A stretch of DNA of 40,000 bases from Myxococcota bacterium (GCA_023150835.1 JAKLKB010000079.1:1-40000), one strand, 5' to 3'. Shown: positions 1 through 8,665, counted from the stretch's first letter. The notes: generated by a model from the sequence alone, not told the origin. Program-made: numbers and translations.

Positions 1-325
1 GCCCTCCCCCGTGAACAGGGGAGGGAGCGAAAGTCGGAAGCAGCGGGGATTTTGTTTTTTCATGACGCACGCTGTTTGCACGAGACGCAGACGCTGCCCG
101 TTCCAACTTCCCCCCGTTCACGGGGGGATTGAGGGGGGGGTAGAAAAAGAAACGGCGATCAGGCTAGACTATCCGGTGTTTCCACCTTAACAAGGCGCGT
201 ATGGGGCGTGGCCCCATACCCCACAAGGGAACGTCGTCCCCTTGACCCCGACATGGCGGAGCGAGCAGAGGTTTTCAAACAAACAACGCCTCCGCTTCAA
301 GCGGCACGAACACGGGGCTTTTGTC
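1..325 (-). repeat. Family G dispersed GC-rich repeat, left-end copy
   Basis: About 320 bp without coding capacity. It holds two strong hairpins: CCCTCCCC (2-9) with GGGGAGGG (18-25), and a perfect palindrome CCCCCCGT-TC-ACGGGGGG (110-127). A stretch around 200-260 has inverted GGGGC/GCCCC motifs and CCCCTTGACCCC. The first ~145 bp are almost identical to the reverse complement of the last ~145 bp of the window. More diverged homology continues to about 325, ending near AACACGGGGCTTTT. Partial copies lie at 8517-8665, 9290-9640, 15586-15620 and 26085-26210. The copy ends 23 bp from the stop of the response-regulator gene, so its hairpins could also end that transcript (inference). No transposase ORF is visible, so it is either non-autonomous or a non-mobile repeat. 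Confidence 0.85.
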
Positions 326-347
326 GTTCGCGAGAGTTCTTTGTGGA

Positions 348-1742
348 TTAGGAGATGCCGTATTTTTCGAGTTTGTAGTAGAGAGCAGAGGTTTTGATGC
401 CGAGGATGCGGGCGGTTTCGGCTTTGACTTTGAGGGCTTTTTCGTAGGCTTCGAGGATGAGGGCTTTTTCGATATCATCGAGGATCTGGGGGAGCGTTTG
501 ATCGCCAAGGGCAAAGGAGAGGCCGTCGACTTTGGCGGGGATGGGCGTAGGGCGTTGGTGGAGGTGGGGAGGGAGATCGTCGACGCGGAGTTCTTTCCCT
601 TCGGAAAAGACGAGGGCTTGTTCCATGACATTTTCGAGTTCACGGACATTGCCCGGCCAAGGGTAGGTGCGGAATGTGGCGAAGACTTCGGGGTGGATCT
701 GCTCGACTCCATGCAGGGTGCGTGGCTGGAGCTTTTTGAGGAAGTGATCGACCAAAAGCGCCAAGTCATCGAGGCGCGCACGAAGTGGCGGCAAAGACAC
801 AGGCAAGATGTGGAGGCGATAGAACAAGTCTTCGCGGAAACGACCTGCATCGACTTCTTTTTGGAGGTCTTTGTTGGTTGCGGAGATGATGCGCACGTCT
901 ACTTTGATCGGCTGTTCACCGCCAAGGCGCTCGAATTCTTTTTCTTGGAGGACGCGCAAGAGCTTGACTTGGACAGTTTGAGAGATGTCGCCGATCTCAT
1001 CGAGAAAGATCGTGCCTTTGTCTGCAAGTTCAAAACGCCCAAGCTTGCGTTTGATGGCGTTGGTGAACGCCCCTTTCTCGTGACCAAACAACTCGCTTTC
1101 CAACAAAGTTTCTGGCAAGGCGCTGCAATTGATCTTGATGAAGGGGCCGTCGTGTCGGGGGCTGAGATCGTGGATCGCTCGTGCGACGAGCTCTTTGCCA
1201 GTCCCTGATTCGCCAAAGATGTGGACGGTGGAGTCGGAGGCAGCGACTTTTCGCAGCAATTTGAACACCCGCTGCATCGGTTCGCTGTCTCCGATGATCT
1301 CCTTTGTGCCGTAAGGTGCGGCGATCTCGTCACGCAACAGCTTGTTTTCTTCGTTGAGGCGAGCGTTCTTTTGTACCCATTCGCGGGCTTCGAGGGCTTT
1401 GTTGACTTTTACGCGCAACAACTCCATCGAAAAAGGCTTGGTGATAAAGTCGAACGCCCCTGCTTTCATCGCATCGACAGCGACTTCGATCGTGCCAAAG
1501 GCAGTCACGACCATCACAAGGACTTCGGGATCTTTGGCTTTGATCGTCTTTAGTACGCTCAATCCGTCCATATCGTCCATCTTGAGATCGGTGATCACAA
1601 AGTCCGTTTCTTCGGGGCGAAACAGAGCGACGCCTTCTTTTCCGCCCGAAGCAACATCGACTTTGTGTCCCATCTTGCGGATGGTGTAGGCCATGCCCTC
1701 GCGCATGGTGTCGTTGTCGTCGATCACCAAGATTCTCGCCAT
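348..1742 (-). CDS. NtrC-family sigma-54-dependent response regulator
   Basis: Two-component response regulator that activates RNA polymerase-sigma54 promoters when phosphorylated; 464 aa. Receiver domain 1-120 with the acidic pair DD (8-9), phospho-acceptor Asp52 in VITDLKM, Thr80 and Lys102 (TKPF). AAA+ domain follows, with Walker A GESGTGKE (177-184), the sigma54-contact loop GAFTNA (224-229) and Walker [10 protein letters not shown] (244-252). A Fis-type helix-turn-helix lies at the C-terminus ([17 protein letters not shown]). The loop reads GAFTNA instead of the canonical GAFTGA. The start at 1742 is preferred over the in-frame ATG at 1754 because GGAG lies 6 nt before it and the protein then begins directly with the receiver strand [10 protein letters not shown]. 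No histidine kinase is adjacent, so it is an orphan here and its target genes are unknown. Confidence 0.95.
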   Translation of the reverse strand: MARILVIDDNDTMREGMAYTIRKMGHKVDVASGGKEGVALFRPEETDFVITDLKMDDMDGLSVLKTIKAKDPEVLVMVVTAFGTIEVAVDAMKAGAFDFITKPFSMELLRVKVNKALEAREWVQKNARLNEENKLLRDEIAAPYGTKEIIGDSEPMQRVFKLLRKVAASDSTVHIFGESGTGKELVARAIHDLSPRHDGPFIKINCSALPETLLESELFGHEKGAFTNAIKRKLGRFELADKGTIFLDEIGDISQTVQVKLLRVLQEKEFERLGGEQPIKVDVRIISATNKDLQKEVDAGRFREDLFYRLHILPVSLPPLRARLDDLALLVDHFLKKLQPRTLHGVEQIHPEVFATFRTYPWPGNVRELENVMEQALVFSEGKELRVDDLPPHLHQRPTPIPAKVDGLSFALGDQTLPQILDDIEKALILEAYEKALKVKAETARILGIKTSALYYKLEKYGIS

Positions 1743-1792
1743 ATCGGTCTCCATGATGCCGTTCGTCAGGGCCTGTCGGCAGGCTTGACGTT

Positions 1793-1910
1793 ATACGATA
1801 TCCGAGTGATGTGTACGTACACAAAGGAGAGTACACAGACGCCCTGTCGCTTGGGCAGCCACATCTGCCTGCCCCTACCTCTTTACGATCGTACAACGGG
1901 CGGATCTCGT
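1793..1910 (-). repeat. Family M palindromic element (MITE-like), reversed copy
   Basis: Runs from ATACGATATCCG to CGGATCTCGT, the diverged terminal inverted repeats of family M, with the core GGGCAGCC...GGCAG hairpin between. It fills the gap between the response-regulator gene and the small gene that ends at 1912. On the minus strand the element's first base coincides with the last base of that gene's TAA stop. Confidence 0.8.
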
Positions 1911-1911
1911 C

Positions 1912-2187
1912 TTAACTGGCTGCGATATCGAGGCGCTCGGAGTCTTCGGAGCTTTCTTCGGGGATGGCTTCGGGCGGGTAGATGCAGACGGTGTAGATCT
2001 TGTCAGCACGGAAGATCCACGACTGGCTTTTGACATCCACACAGCTCCACATCGACGGTTCAGGCCGCTGCATCGCACTTTGGATCTCGTTCATGATCTC
2101 TGCGGGGCTTTTGTCGGATTGGATCTTGATGTAGGCGGGTTGGGCTTCTGATTCGTGGCGGATAAAGATGCGGTAGATCTGGCTCAC
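1912..2187 (-). CDS. Small conserved-looking protein of unknown function
   Basis: 91 aa, read from a GTG start with AGGAG 6 nt upstream. An ATG farther upstream (2268) has no comparable ribosome site. The protein begins VSQIYRIFIRHESEAQPAY. It contains a segment KSPAEIMNEIQSAM that looks helical and an alternating hydrophobic stretch WIFRADKIYTVCIYPPEA. The tail is acidic (EESSEDSE). There is no signal peptide, membrane segment or recognised domain. It probably forms a small alpha/beta cytoplasmic protein. I do not recognise the family. It lies upstream of the response regulator on the same strand but is separated from it by a family M element, so co-transcription is doubtful. Confidence 0.65.
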   Translation of the reverse strand: MSQIYRIFIRHESEAQPAYIKIQSDKSPAEIMNEIQSAMQRPEPSMWSCVDVKSQSWIFRADKIYTVCIYPPEAIPEESSEDSERLDIAAS

Positions 2188-2396
2188 GGTGGTCTCCTCA
2201 AGGCTAGGTGGATCGGGAATCATACGCGGCTTTTGTGCGACGCGCCGCTTGGCCCTTGCGACGTGCATTTACACAGTTGTTTTGCATCGTCTTTTACGCA
2301 AAGAGACCGACAGCCTACTCGTTTTGCGAGGGGAAGACAAGGCGGCACCTTGTGATCTTGGGAGGACGGGGGCATTTGGTGAGAAAGAAGTGAGTG

Positions 2397-4661
2397 TTAG
2401 GGGGATTGGGGAGAGAGTAAGAGTGTTTGATTGGGCGAAGGGTTGGGGATATCGCGTTCGATCTTGTCGCCCCAAGAGATCGAGAGTCGGCCCAATTGTT
2501 TGGTTTCGCCAAGCGGGATGGGCAGAAAGATATCGGGTTGATCGGGTCCTGTGGCCCCTGCTCCGATCTCGCGCAATAGCCGCAGCCCATCCATCTGCAA
2601 GCGCACACGTGCGCCCCATGCAGAGCGGTTGCCTTGGATGCCACGCAAGGCCAAGCGCAAAGAAGGGTGCGTTGAGGGCGGTGTGATCGCCTTCACGGTG
2701 TTTGGGGCTTGGACACCATACAGCGAGGCGCGCCCTGTGACAAGCGGATCTCCAAGACCCAACGCGCCCATCCCTTGGGGAGTACCGACGATCTTTGTGG
2801 CATCGAGCCATGTGGCCCCGCGAAGGTTTTTCCACAAGAGAGGTGGGCCAGACTCTCGCAAGCACAAGAGATCCATGTACGGGTCTCCATCGGCATCCAT
2901 CCACATCAAGCCTCGGATATCTTGGGCCTCGTGAGTGACCCGCGAGCCAAAGCGCCAGCCACGTCCCGGGATCTGATGCAGCGTGACGAGATGCAAACGC
3001 GCATCGGGTGGGGCTTTGGGAGCGCGGCCTACTGTGGCGTCGGCATCGGCTTCTCCGACTCCTACGAACACAAGATCCAGATCGCCGTCGAGATCGACAT
3101 CGTAGCGCCCGACATGCAGCCAGCGTACACGCGCAAGCCCGGGCAGAGCGGGCTGGAGTCCTGTGCGTTCAAATCCGCCCTTACCATCGCCCCAAAGCAC
3201 ATAGGGTTCGCCTTCTTCGGGCAAGACCACCAGATCAGCGTAACGATCGCCATCAAGATCGCTTGCGAGGGCTTGGCGAGGGGAGCCGATCTCTTTGGGG
3301 GTTGGGCCTGCCTCATAACGCCCACCACGTCGCCACAAAAGCCGACTTGTCGCAGGGCGCTTGTCCAACAAAAGCAGATCCAACTGGCCGTCGCCATCAA
3401 AGTCCCCCGCCAAGACATCCAAGATCTCGGAGGTCAGCCACGCGCCAAACGTCGAGAGATCGACGCTGTAGCGATCTCCTCCCAACGAACGCCAATACTC
3501 CCATCCCAAGGCGCGGCGCACCAAGATATCCGCTACACCGTCCCCATCCATATCCCACACACGCAACCGCTCTGGCTGTGTACTGGCGTCTTGTCCGATC
3601 ACAACGGGCTTTCCGCCGCTTTCCATATCGCGCCAAATCAACAACCGCGAACGCTCTGCAATCAACCATGCGGGTTGTCCGAATCCTTCGGGATCAAGCA
3701 TCGCACTCACCACGGGAACGATCGGTTGTTTGGGGAGATATCGATCTTTCCAAGGCTCGATCACGCCGTAGTAGGCGGTTTCTAGGTTCGAGAGCAGATT
3801 TTGTAGATCAAAGGCGCGTACCGTCATGATCAGATCGCGTTGGAGGCCGAAGGGACCGACATAACGCAGCCAAGGGCCATCCATCAAGCTGTATTCGATG
3901 CGTCCAGACTCCGAGGATTCGATCTGTATATCGGTGGTGTTGGGCAAGTATACTCCCGATACTGGGGAGATTTGAAAGCGCGGAGGAAAGTTGTAGGTGG
4001 CTTCTTGGATCGGCTCACGGTTTCCCCACGGATCGAGCGAGAAAAAGCGCAGCGTGGTATCGGTGGTGATCGCTATGGGAGCGAGATAACGAGCGGAAGA
4101 CTCGTTTGGATCGCTGCCGTCGAGTGTGTAATAGACGGTGGCGGGTTTGTCGGTGCGTAGCGTGATCTGTTGGACGGTGCGGTAGTTTCCTGTGCCGGGT
4201 TCGGCCCAGCTTTGCGCAAATAGCCCATCAATCGAGTAGTCGGCTTGTCCTACAAAACCGCGCCTTCCTTCGGCGTCGATCGCAACAAATCGCAAGGTTG
4301 TCGAGGCCCAGATCGCAAGCGGCGAAGAGTAGAGACTTCCGCGCTTTTCATCAGGTGTGCTGCCGTCGACGGTGTAATAGATGTTTGCGGGCCGCTCGCT
4401 TTGCAACGTGACGGTGGCTCCGATACGAAGGCGACCTCCTGCGGGGCGCGCTTCGCTGCGCGGCCCGATCTCGGTTGGAGTGGTGGGGCCGCAAGCCCAC
4501 ACACCCCACAACGCGAGCAGTCGCAAAAGCCCCATCACGCGGGAAGCTGTGGCGTGGCGTGCGGAAAAAGGCTTTTTGTGTTGGCGTGGTGCGTGTGTTG
4601 GGAGGCCACCGGATCGGAGTGAGCGGTGGTGCATGGCGAGCGCTTGTTTTTGAGTCGCCAT
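2397..4661 (-). CDS. Large lipoprotein with chitobiase-C-like, FG-GAP/VCBS and ASPIC/UnbV-like domains
   Basis: Predicted surface or periplasmic lipoprotein of about 750 aa. A hydrophobic stretch MGLLRLLALWGVWACG ends in a plausible lipobox (VWAC). Two modules of chitobiase/hexosaminidase C-terminal type follow (IYYTVDGSTPDE and VYYTLDGSDPNES). Then come at least five FG-GAP/VCBS-type calcium-binding repeats (DMDGDGVADIL, DFDGDGQLDLLLLD, DLDGDRYADLVV, DVDLDGDLDLVFVG, DADGDPYMDLLCL), consistent with a beta-propeller. The last ~100 residues resemble the ASPIC/UnbV domain (GNRSAWGARVRL, ISWGD). The start is uncertain. 4661 has AAGG 4 nt upstream, 4700 lies just after the crp-like stop, and 4535 would begin directly at the signal peptide but has no ribosome site. 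It is probably co-transcribed with the upstream Crp-type regulator. Ligand unknown; a binding or adhesion role is inference. Confidence 0.85.
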   Translation of the reverse strand: MATQKQALAMHHRSLRSGGLPTHAPRQHKKPFSARHATASRVMGLLRLLALWGVWACGPTTPTEIGPRSEARPAGGRLRIGATVTLQSERPANIYYTVDGSTPDEKRGSLYSSPLAIWASTTLRFVAIDAEGRRGFVGQADYSIDGLFAQSWAEPGTGNYRTVQQITLRTDKPATVYYTLDGSDPNESSARYLAPIAITTDTTLRFFSLDPWGNREPIQEATYNFPPRFQISPVSGVYLPNTTDIQIESSESGRIEYSLMDGPWLRYVGPFGLQRDLIMTVRAFDLQNLLSNLETAYYGVIEPWKDRYLPKQPIVPVVSAMLDPEGFGQPAWLIAERSRLLIWRDMESGGKPVVIGQDASTQPERLRVWDMDGDGVADILVRRALGWEYWRSLGGDRYSVDLSTFGAWLTSEILDVLAGDFDGDGQLDLLLLDKRPATSRLLWRRGGRYEAGPTPKEIGSPRQALASDLDGDRYADLVVLPEEGEPYVLWGDGKGGFERTGLQPALPGLARVRWLHVGRYDVDLDGDLDLVFVGVGEADADATVGRAPKAPPDARLHLVTLHQIPGRGWRFGSRVTHEAQDIRGLMWMDADGDPYMDLLCLRESGPPLLWKNLRGATWLDATKIVGTPQGMGALGLGDPLVTGRASLYGVQAPNTVKAITPPSTHPSLRLALRGIQGNRSAWGARVRLQMDGLRLLREIGAGATGPDQPDIFLPIPLGETKQLGRLSISWGDKIERDIPNPSPNQTLLLSPQSP

Positions 4662-4702
4662 CGTACCTTGTTTGATCTGTCGCGCAAACAGGTGGTGCAT
4701 GG

Positions 4703-5407
4703 CTAGAGTTTGCTTTCGATCTCCAGATCAAGAGAGGCGTGAGAGAGGATGCGCAAGGCTCGGCCATCGCGTTCGAGGATGCCGCGTTTTTCGAGTTCGG
4801 ACAGAACGCGGTTGATGGTTTCGCGGCTGGTGCCGAGCATGGAGGCGATCTCTTGTTGGGAGGGGAGTTTGGGGATGACGAAGCCTTCTTCGGTTTCTTG
4901 GCCTTGTTCTTTGGAGAGATCGAGGAGGTAACGTGCGACACGCCCGTATACATCGAGCAAGACGAGATCGCTGATCACAGCGTCAGCTTTGCGCAGGCGT
5001 TCACAGAGCTTTTGCATGACGTTGAGCAGGATGCGGGGGTTGTCTTCGACGACGCGCATAAAGTCTTCGCGTTCGAGGGCATAAAGCAAGGTGGATCTGA
5101 GTGCGATCACGCTCGCAGAGCGGGGGTTTTGATCGAGCAAGGACAGCTCGCCAAAAAAGTCCCCTTCGTCGAGGATCGAGAGGATGACTTCGCGACCTTG
5201 GTTATCGGAGAGGGCGACTTTGACGCGGCCTTCGGCGATCAAGTAGAGTGTTTGGCCGAGGGTTCCGACTTCGACGACGGGCTGGCCGCGTACGCACTTT
5301 TTAGGCCGAAGCATGGGGATCATCGGTCCGAGATCTTCTGCGCTGATCCCTTCAAACAGCGTGACACGAGAAAGCAAGTCGCGTGGTTGAAAACCTTTTG
5401 TACTCAT
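4703..5407 (-). CDS. Crp/Fnr-family transcriptional regulator
   Basis: 234 aa, typical length. The N-terminal cyclic-nucleotide-binding beta-roll (about 15-130) contains GQTLYLIAEGRVKV and the phosphate-binding-cassette region GDFFGELSLLDQNPRSASV. That PBC (FGELSLLD...RSASV) keeps the Gly-Glu and Arg-Ser of cAMP-binding members, so a nucleotide ligand is plausible. A long connecting helix leads to the winged helix (about 165-215), with recognition sequence LPSQQEIASMLGTSRETINR. No Fnr-type N-terminal cysteine cluster is present. The ATG has AAGGA 10 nt upstream. The gene ends just before the FG-GAP lipoprotein gene on the same strand, so the two may form an operon. Regulon not visible. Confidence 0.92.
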   Translation of the reverse strand: MSTKGFQPRDLLSRVTLFEGISAEDLGPMIPMLRPKKCVRGQPVVEVGTLGQTLYLIAEGRVKVALSDNQGREVILSILDEGDFFGELSLLDQNPRSASVIALRSTLLYALEREDFMRVVEDNPRILLNVMQKLCERLRKADAVISDLVLLDVYGRVARYLLDLSKEQGQETEEGFVIPKLPSQQEIASMLGTSRETINRVLSELEKRGILERDGRALRILSHASLDLEIESKL

Positions 5408-5534
5408 GGTTTTGTCATCCTTCTAAAAAAAGAAGCGCAGCAGCGACCGAAGGAAAAGGCACACAGCCAGAAAGAGCGTGGTGAGCGCTTGGGTCTCTTG
5501 GCCCGTGTTGTGTGGGAGCGTGAAAAAGGGGTGC

Positions 5535-5645
5535 GTTGCATCGGTTGTGGTTTCCGTACGTCTTTTGGAAGGCGCTATATCGAGCTTGTGTTTGGGCCTC
5601 CGTCGAGTTGCATCGGTTGTGGTTTCCGCACGTCTTTTGGAAGGC
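5535..5645. repeat. 39-bp direct repeat, two copies, 72-bp period
   Basis: Copies at 5535-5573 and 5607-5645 share GTTGCATCGGTTGTGG...CGTCTTTTGGAAGGC with one mismatch (GTACG versus GCACG). The phrase GCATCGGTTGTG also occurs in the 72-bp array at 21346, whose period is likewise 72 bp, so the two may be related. Confidence 0.8.
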
Positions 5646-5902
5646 TGAAAGCCAGCAAAGCACCCCCCCGTTGTAGCCGATGTTGTGCGGATTGCAAAGA
5701 GGAATGCGCGGCCTCGCTGCAAAAAGGCAATCCCTTGTGCTTGCTTGTCGTGGGCAACGGTGTTAATCATCAGCGCGTTTTGGGACGGTGGGCCTGCGGG
5801 CCTATTCTTTGGGCTGTGCGTTGTGATGTGTTGGTTGCGTCGATGGGCAGATCACGAGCATCTTTAAGAATGGGCGGCGAGTACAAGCCTTTTGGAGGTT
5901 GA

Positions 5903-6008
5903 GTCGAAATCCGCCCGTTGCGTGATCGTAAAGGTGTAGGGGCAGCCCCCTGTGGCTGCCCGATAATCGGGCGTCTACGCACAATCCTTTGTGTACCAGA
6001 TATCGTGT
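5903..6008 (+). repeat. Family M palindromic element
   Basis: Begins TCGAAATCCGCCCGTTG and ends AGATATCGTGTG. The core has the perfect stem GGGCAGCC...GGCTGCCC preceded by GTAGG, and a second arm AATCGGGCGTCTACGCACA. It sits about 50 bp upstream of the lipA start, so it lies in or next to the lipA leader and could influence its transcription (inference). Confidence 0.85.
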
Positions 6009-6060
6009 GAGTCGAGAGCCTTCTTTGCGATGGAGTGCGGAAGGCGTGGAGCATAGAAAA

Positions 6061-7011
6061 ATGACACAAATCGAAAAGAAAACAGTGGATATCCGTGCAG
6101 AGCGTTCGAGGCGACAGCCGTTGTTGCGCAAGCCGGCTTGGTTGCGCAGTCAGATCCCTGCGGGAGAAAACTTTGCAGTAATCAAAGAGCGCCTGCATTC
6201 GGGCGGATTGCATACCGTCTGTGAAGAAGCGCGTTGTCCGAATCTTGGGGAATGTTGGAGCGGCGGAACCGCCACGTTTATGGTGATGGGCGACGTTTGC
6301 ACGCGAGGTTGTCGATTTTGTGCGGTCAAGACGGGCAAACACGGCGTTGTGCTGGATCAGGATGAGCCTCGTAAGGTTGCAGAATCCGCACAGGCGATGA
6401 AGCTAGATTATGTGGTGATCACTTCGGTGGATCGGGATGATCTGCCAGATGGCGGAGCCGAACACTTTGCCAAGGTGATCCGAGAGGTGTTCGCGCTCTC
6501 TCAAGATCGCATCATGGTCGAAGTCTTGACACCTGATTTTCAAGGTGATCTCGCGGCCATTGAACTTGTCGCCGCTGCTCAACCCACCGTCTTTGCCCAC
6601 AACATCGAGACGGTTCGCCGTTTGACACGGCGCATCCGTGATGCCCGTTGCAACTACGATCAATCGTTGCAGGTGTTGGCTCATGTCAAAAAGGTGCAGC
6701 CTCAGATCGTGACCAAGTCTGCGTTGATGCTCGGTTTGGGCGAACAAGACGACGAGATCTACCAATCGATGGATGATCTGTTGGCCGCAGGCGTGGAGAT
6801 ATTGACCATCGGGCAATATCTGCAACCCACCCTCAAGCATCTCGCGGTCGAGTCCTTTGTGCCTCCCGAAAAATTCGATGCGTTTGCAGAAGAAGGCCGC
6901 AAGCGCGGCTTTGCCTTTGTTGCCGCAGGACCGATGGTGCGGAGCTCGTATCGTGCGGGTGAATTGTTCATCCAGCACCTTGTCCACGAGCGCAAGACGA
7001 CACAAGCATAA
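6061..7011 (+). CDS. lipA: Lipoyl synthase
   Basis: Radical-SAM enzyme that inserts two sulfurs into protein-bound octanoyl groups to make lipoyl cofactors for pyruvate and 2-oxoglutarate dehydrogenases and the glycine cleavage system. 316 aa, usual length. The auxiliary 4Fe-4S cluster motif CEEARCPNLGEC is followed by the radical-SAM motif CTRGCRFCAV. The C-terminal RSSYRAGE supplies the conserved serine ligand of the auxiliary cluster. Other family signatures are VVITSVDRDDLPDGGA, VFAHNIETV, KSALMLGLGE and LTIGQYLQPT. The start at 6061 has GGAG 9 nt upstream; an in-frame start at 5989 would run into a family M element. No lipB lies in the window. Confidence 0.97.
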   Translation: MTQIEKKTVDIRAERSRRQPLLRKPAWLRSQIPAGENFAVIKERLHSGGLHTVCEEARCPNLGECWSGGTATFMVMGDVCTRGCRFCAVKTGKHGVVLDQDEPRKVAESAQAMKLDYVVITSVDRDDLPDGGAEHFAKVIREVFALSQDRIMVEVLTPDFQGDLAAIELVAAAQPTVFAHNIETVRRLTRRIRDARCNYDQSLQVLAHVKKVQPQIVTKSALMLGLGEQDDEIYQSMDDLLAAGVEILTIGQYLQPTLKHLAVESFVPPEKFDAFAEEGRKRGFAFVAAGPMVRSSYRAGELFIQHLVHERKTTQA

Positions 7012-7125
7012 ACAGCTTTGTTTGAAGCTTTAGATGGGCTGTTTTGCTCGGAGTGTTTCGTGGAGTGAGCGCGTTGGTGGTTCATACGCGCCGAAGATCC
7101 GTGAGATCGGCTTGGGTGAAAGACG

Positions 7126-8136
7126 ATGCAAACTCTTCGTTTTGGGTTCTTTGCGGTGGTGGCTTGGCTTGGAGGGGCTTGGACGCCTGTTTGTGCGCAG
7201 TCTCAAACCACTCCGCCTCCCTTGAAGCCGAACACACAGATCACTCCGCCTCCCTTGAAGCCGAACACACAAATGGCTGCCCCCCCCTTGAACTCTGTCA
7301 CACAAACGACTCCACCCCTCTCCCCAAAACCAACGACACAACCGACCTCCCAAAAGGCTGATGCTTTTGCGGTGGGCGTGCAGCACTGCCGCGATTCAGA
7401 ATGGGAAAAGGCGTTGAGCTTTTTTTTGATGCAAAAGCGCCGATCTTTGTTGGAGCTTTCGTTGCCTGATCGTGTGCGGCTGTTTGCTTTTTTGGGTGTG
7501 ATCTACGCGAATCTGTTGCAGTCTGTCGAAAGTCGGGATGCTTTTGAAAAGGCGTTGCTGTTGGATCCCTGCGCACGTTTGCCAGCGTTGCGCTCCATCG
7601 CTCCGCAGATCCGTGTTGCGTTTGCTTCGGTACAATCGGGGTTTGCGCGAGCTTGTGCGCGGCAGATCCAAGAGCAAGCCCAAGTCTTGGCACGAAAGCA
7701 TCGCCCCAAAACTCCCCTCGAATCAAATCCCCCTCCGCAAAAAGCACTGATCGATCCGATCCTTCGGCCTTCAAAAGCCATGCACCTCTCGGCTTGGATC
7801 GTGACGGCTGTGGGTGGTGCTGCCTTGGCTGTCGGCTGTACCTTCGGTGGGCTGGCGCTTTTGGATGATGTCCAGCGTCAACAATCCCCGTACACCCTCG
7901 ACGGCACACAACAATACCTTCGACTCGCACAGCAAGCCCAAGAGCGCGCATGGACCGCCAACGTGCTGTATGGTGTCGCGGGCGCTTTGTTGTTCACAGG
8001 CTTTGCGCTGCATATCTCCAAGTGGGTCCAAGAAAGCACAGCTTCTTCGGAGCGCACGCTGTCATCCCCTCAGCCTCAAACAGTGCTGTACGGCACACAC
8101 GAAAAGCCTCGGACGGTGCTGTATGGCAGTCACTAA
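7126..8136 (+). CDS. Exported TPR-like protein with two C-terminal membrane segments (module copy 1)
   Basis: 336 aa. Signal peptide about 1-24 (VVAWLGGAWTPVCAQ). A proline/threonine-rich linker has a 14-residue tandem repeat (TTPPPLKPNTQ, ITPPPLKPNTQ). A helical region (about 80-185) follows whose pattern EKALSFFLMQKR...GVIYANLLQSVESRDAFEKALLLDP resembles TPR repeats. Two hydrophobic helices lie near 224-246 and 275-294, separated by about 30 polar residues. The C-terminal tail has two TVLYG(T/S)H motifs. GGTGA lies 7 nt before the ATG. Its stop overlaps the start of the next gene, so the pair is translationally coupled. The gene at 24102 has the same layout and also precedes a Cys-rich lipoprotein. 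Function unknown; envelope assembly or sensing is only a guess. Confidence 0.85.
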   Translation: MQTLRFGFFAVVAWLGGAWTPVCAQSQTTPPPLKPNTQITPPPLKPNTQMAAPPLNSVTQTTPPLSPKPTTQPTSQKADAFAVGVQHCRDSEWEKALSFFLMQKRRSLLELSLPDRVRLFAFLGVIYANLLQSVESRDAFEKALLLDPCARLPALRSIAPQIRVAFASVQSGFARACARQIQEQAQVLARKHRPKTPLESNPPPQKALIDPILRPSKAMHLSAWIVTAVGGAALAVGCTFGGLALLDDVQRQQSPYTLDGTQQYLRLAQQAQERAWTANVLYGVAGALLFTGFALHISKWVQESTASSERTLSSPQPQTVLYGTHEKPRTVLYGSH

Positions 8137-8464
8137 ACTCCATCCCATCGGGCTGATTTTGTTCAGCGCTTCAGCATCGACAGATCGCCGTCGCTTGTTC
8201 TCTCGGTTTTTGGGGGCCTTGATCGGGTTAGGCTTGATCTGGGCTTGGGGGGCAGGATGCTTTATCTCGCCCATCGATACGAGGTGCCGGCCTTGTGCAG
8301 GACAGATCGCCTGTGGGGAAGCCTTTTTGTGTATCGCAGGGCGCTGTCAACCCCGTGAACAGGAGCCTATCGACTGCACGACGTGGGAGTCCCCTGTTTC
8401 CGATGCCGCAGAGTCCGTCCTCCCGCACGACACCGACGCACATGATACCGAACGCGATGGTTAG
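8123..8464 (+). CDS. Small Cys-rich putative lipoprotein (module copy 1)
   Basis: 113 aa, overlapping the preceding gene by 14 bp, with no ribosome site of its own visible, so translation by coupling is likely. A hydrophobic segment LIGLGLIWAWGAG ends at Cys46 in a weak lipobox (GAGC). Beyond it is a compact Cys-rich patch (TRCRPCAGQIACG, FLCIAGRCQP) followed by an acidic Asp/His-rich tail (HDTDAHDTERDG). The N-terminal 30 residues before the hydrophobic core are long for a lipoprotein signal, so the true start may be downstream. Domain unknown. It resembles in layout and position the lipoprotein at 25229-25672. Confidence 0.7.
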   Translation: MAVTKLHPIGLILFSASASTDRRRLFSRFLGALIGLGLIWAWGAGCFISPIDTRCRPCAGQIACGEAFLCIAGRCQPREQEPIDCTTWESPVSDAAESVLPHDTDAHDTERDG

Positions 8465-8516
8465 GTTTTGTCGGTCAAGCGGGGTCGGCTTGGTTTTGTG
8501 GGGCACTGCTTGAAGC

Positions 8517-8665
8517 CTGCGGGATGGGGTGGGGTTTGTGGGGCGCTGCCCCACGCCCCGCAAGGGACCAATGGCCCCTTGACCCCCTATCGGCGGAAAG
8601 AGCAGGCGTTTTTCAACACAACGTCTGCGCCGCTTGAAGGGCTGCGAACACGGCTTTATTTTTGG
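8517..8665 (-). repeat. Family G fragment
   Basis: Contains GGGGTTTGTGGGGCGCTGCC, CGCCCCGCAAGGGACC, GGCCCCTTGACCCC and, at the end, GCGAACACGGCTTTAT, in the same order as positions 190-320 of the left-end copy. The CCCTCCCC hairpin half is missing. Confidence 0.7.

Larger units (their letters stand above)
5408..6060. other. 650-bp gene-free interval upstream of lipA
   Basis: Divergent interval between the crp-like gene (minus) and lipA (plus). It holds a 39-bp direct repeat with a 72-bp period, a stretch without visible structure (5650-5900) and one family M element (5903-6008). Promoters for both flanking genes must lie here, but I see no convincing -35/-10 pair. Open frames crossing it lack ribosome sites and are judged spurious. 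Confidence 0.6.

Noticed and set aside
321-1208. Long plus-strand open frame opposite the response regulator
   Set aside because: Antisense shadow of a gene with unmistakable receiver, AAA+ and Fis motifs; no ribosome site.
5423-5770. Small minus-strand genes in the lipA upstream region
   Set aside because: Frames run through the 39-bp direct repeat, have no ribosome site and no protein-like composition.
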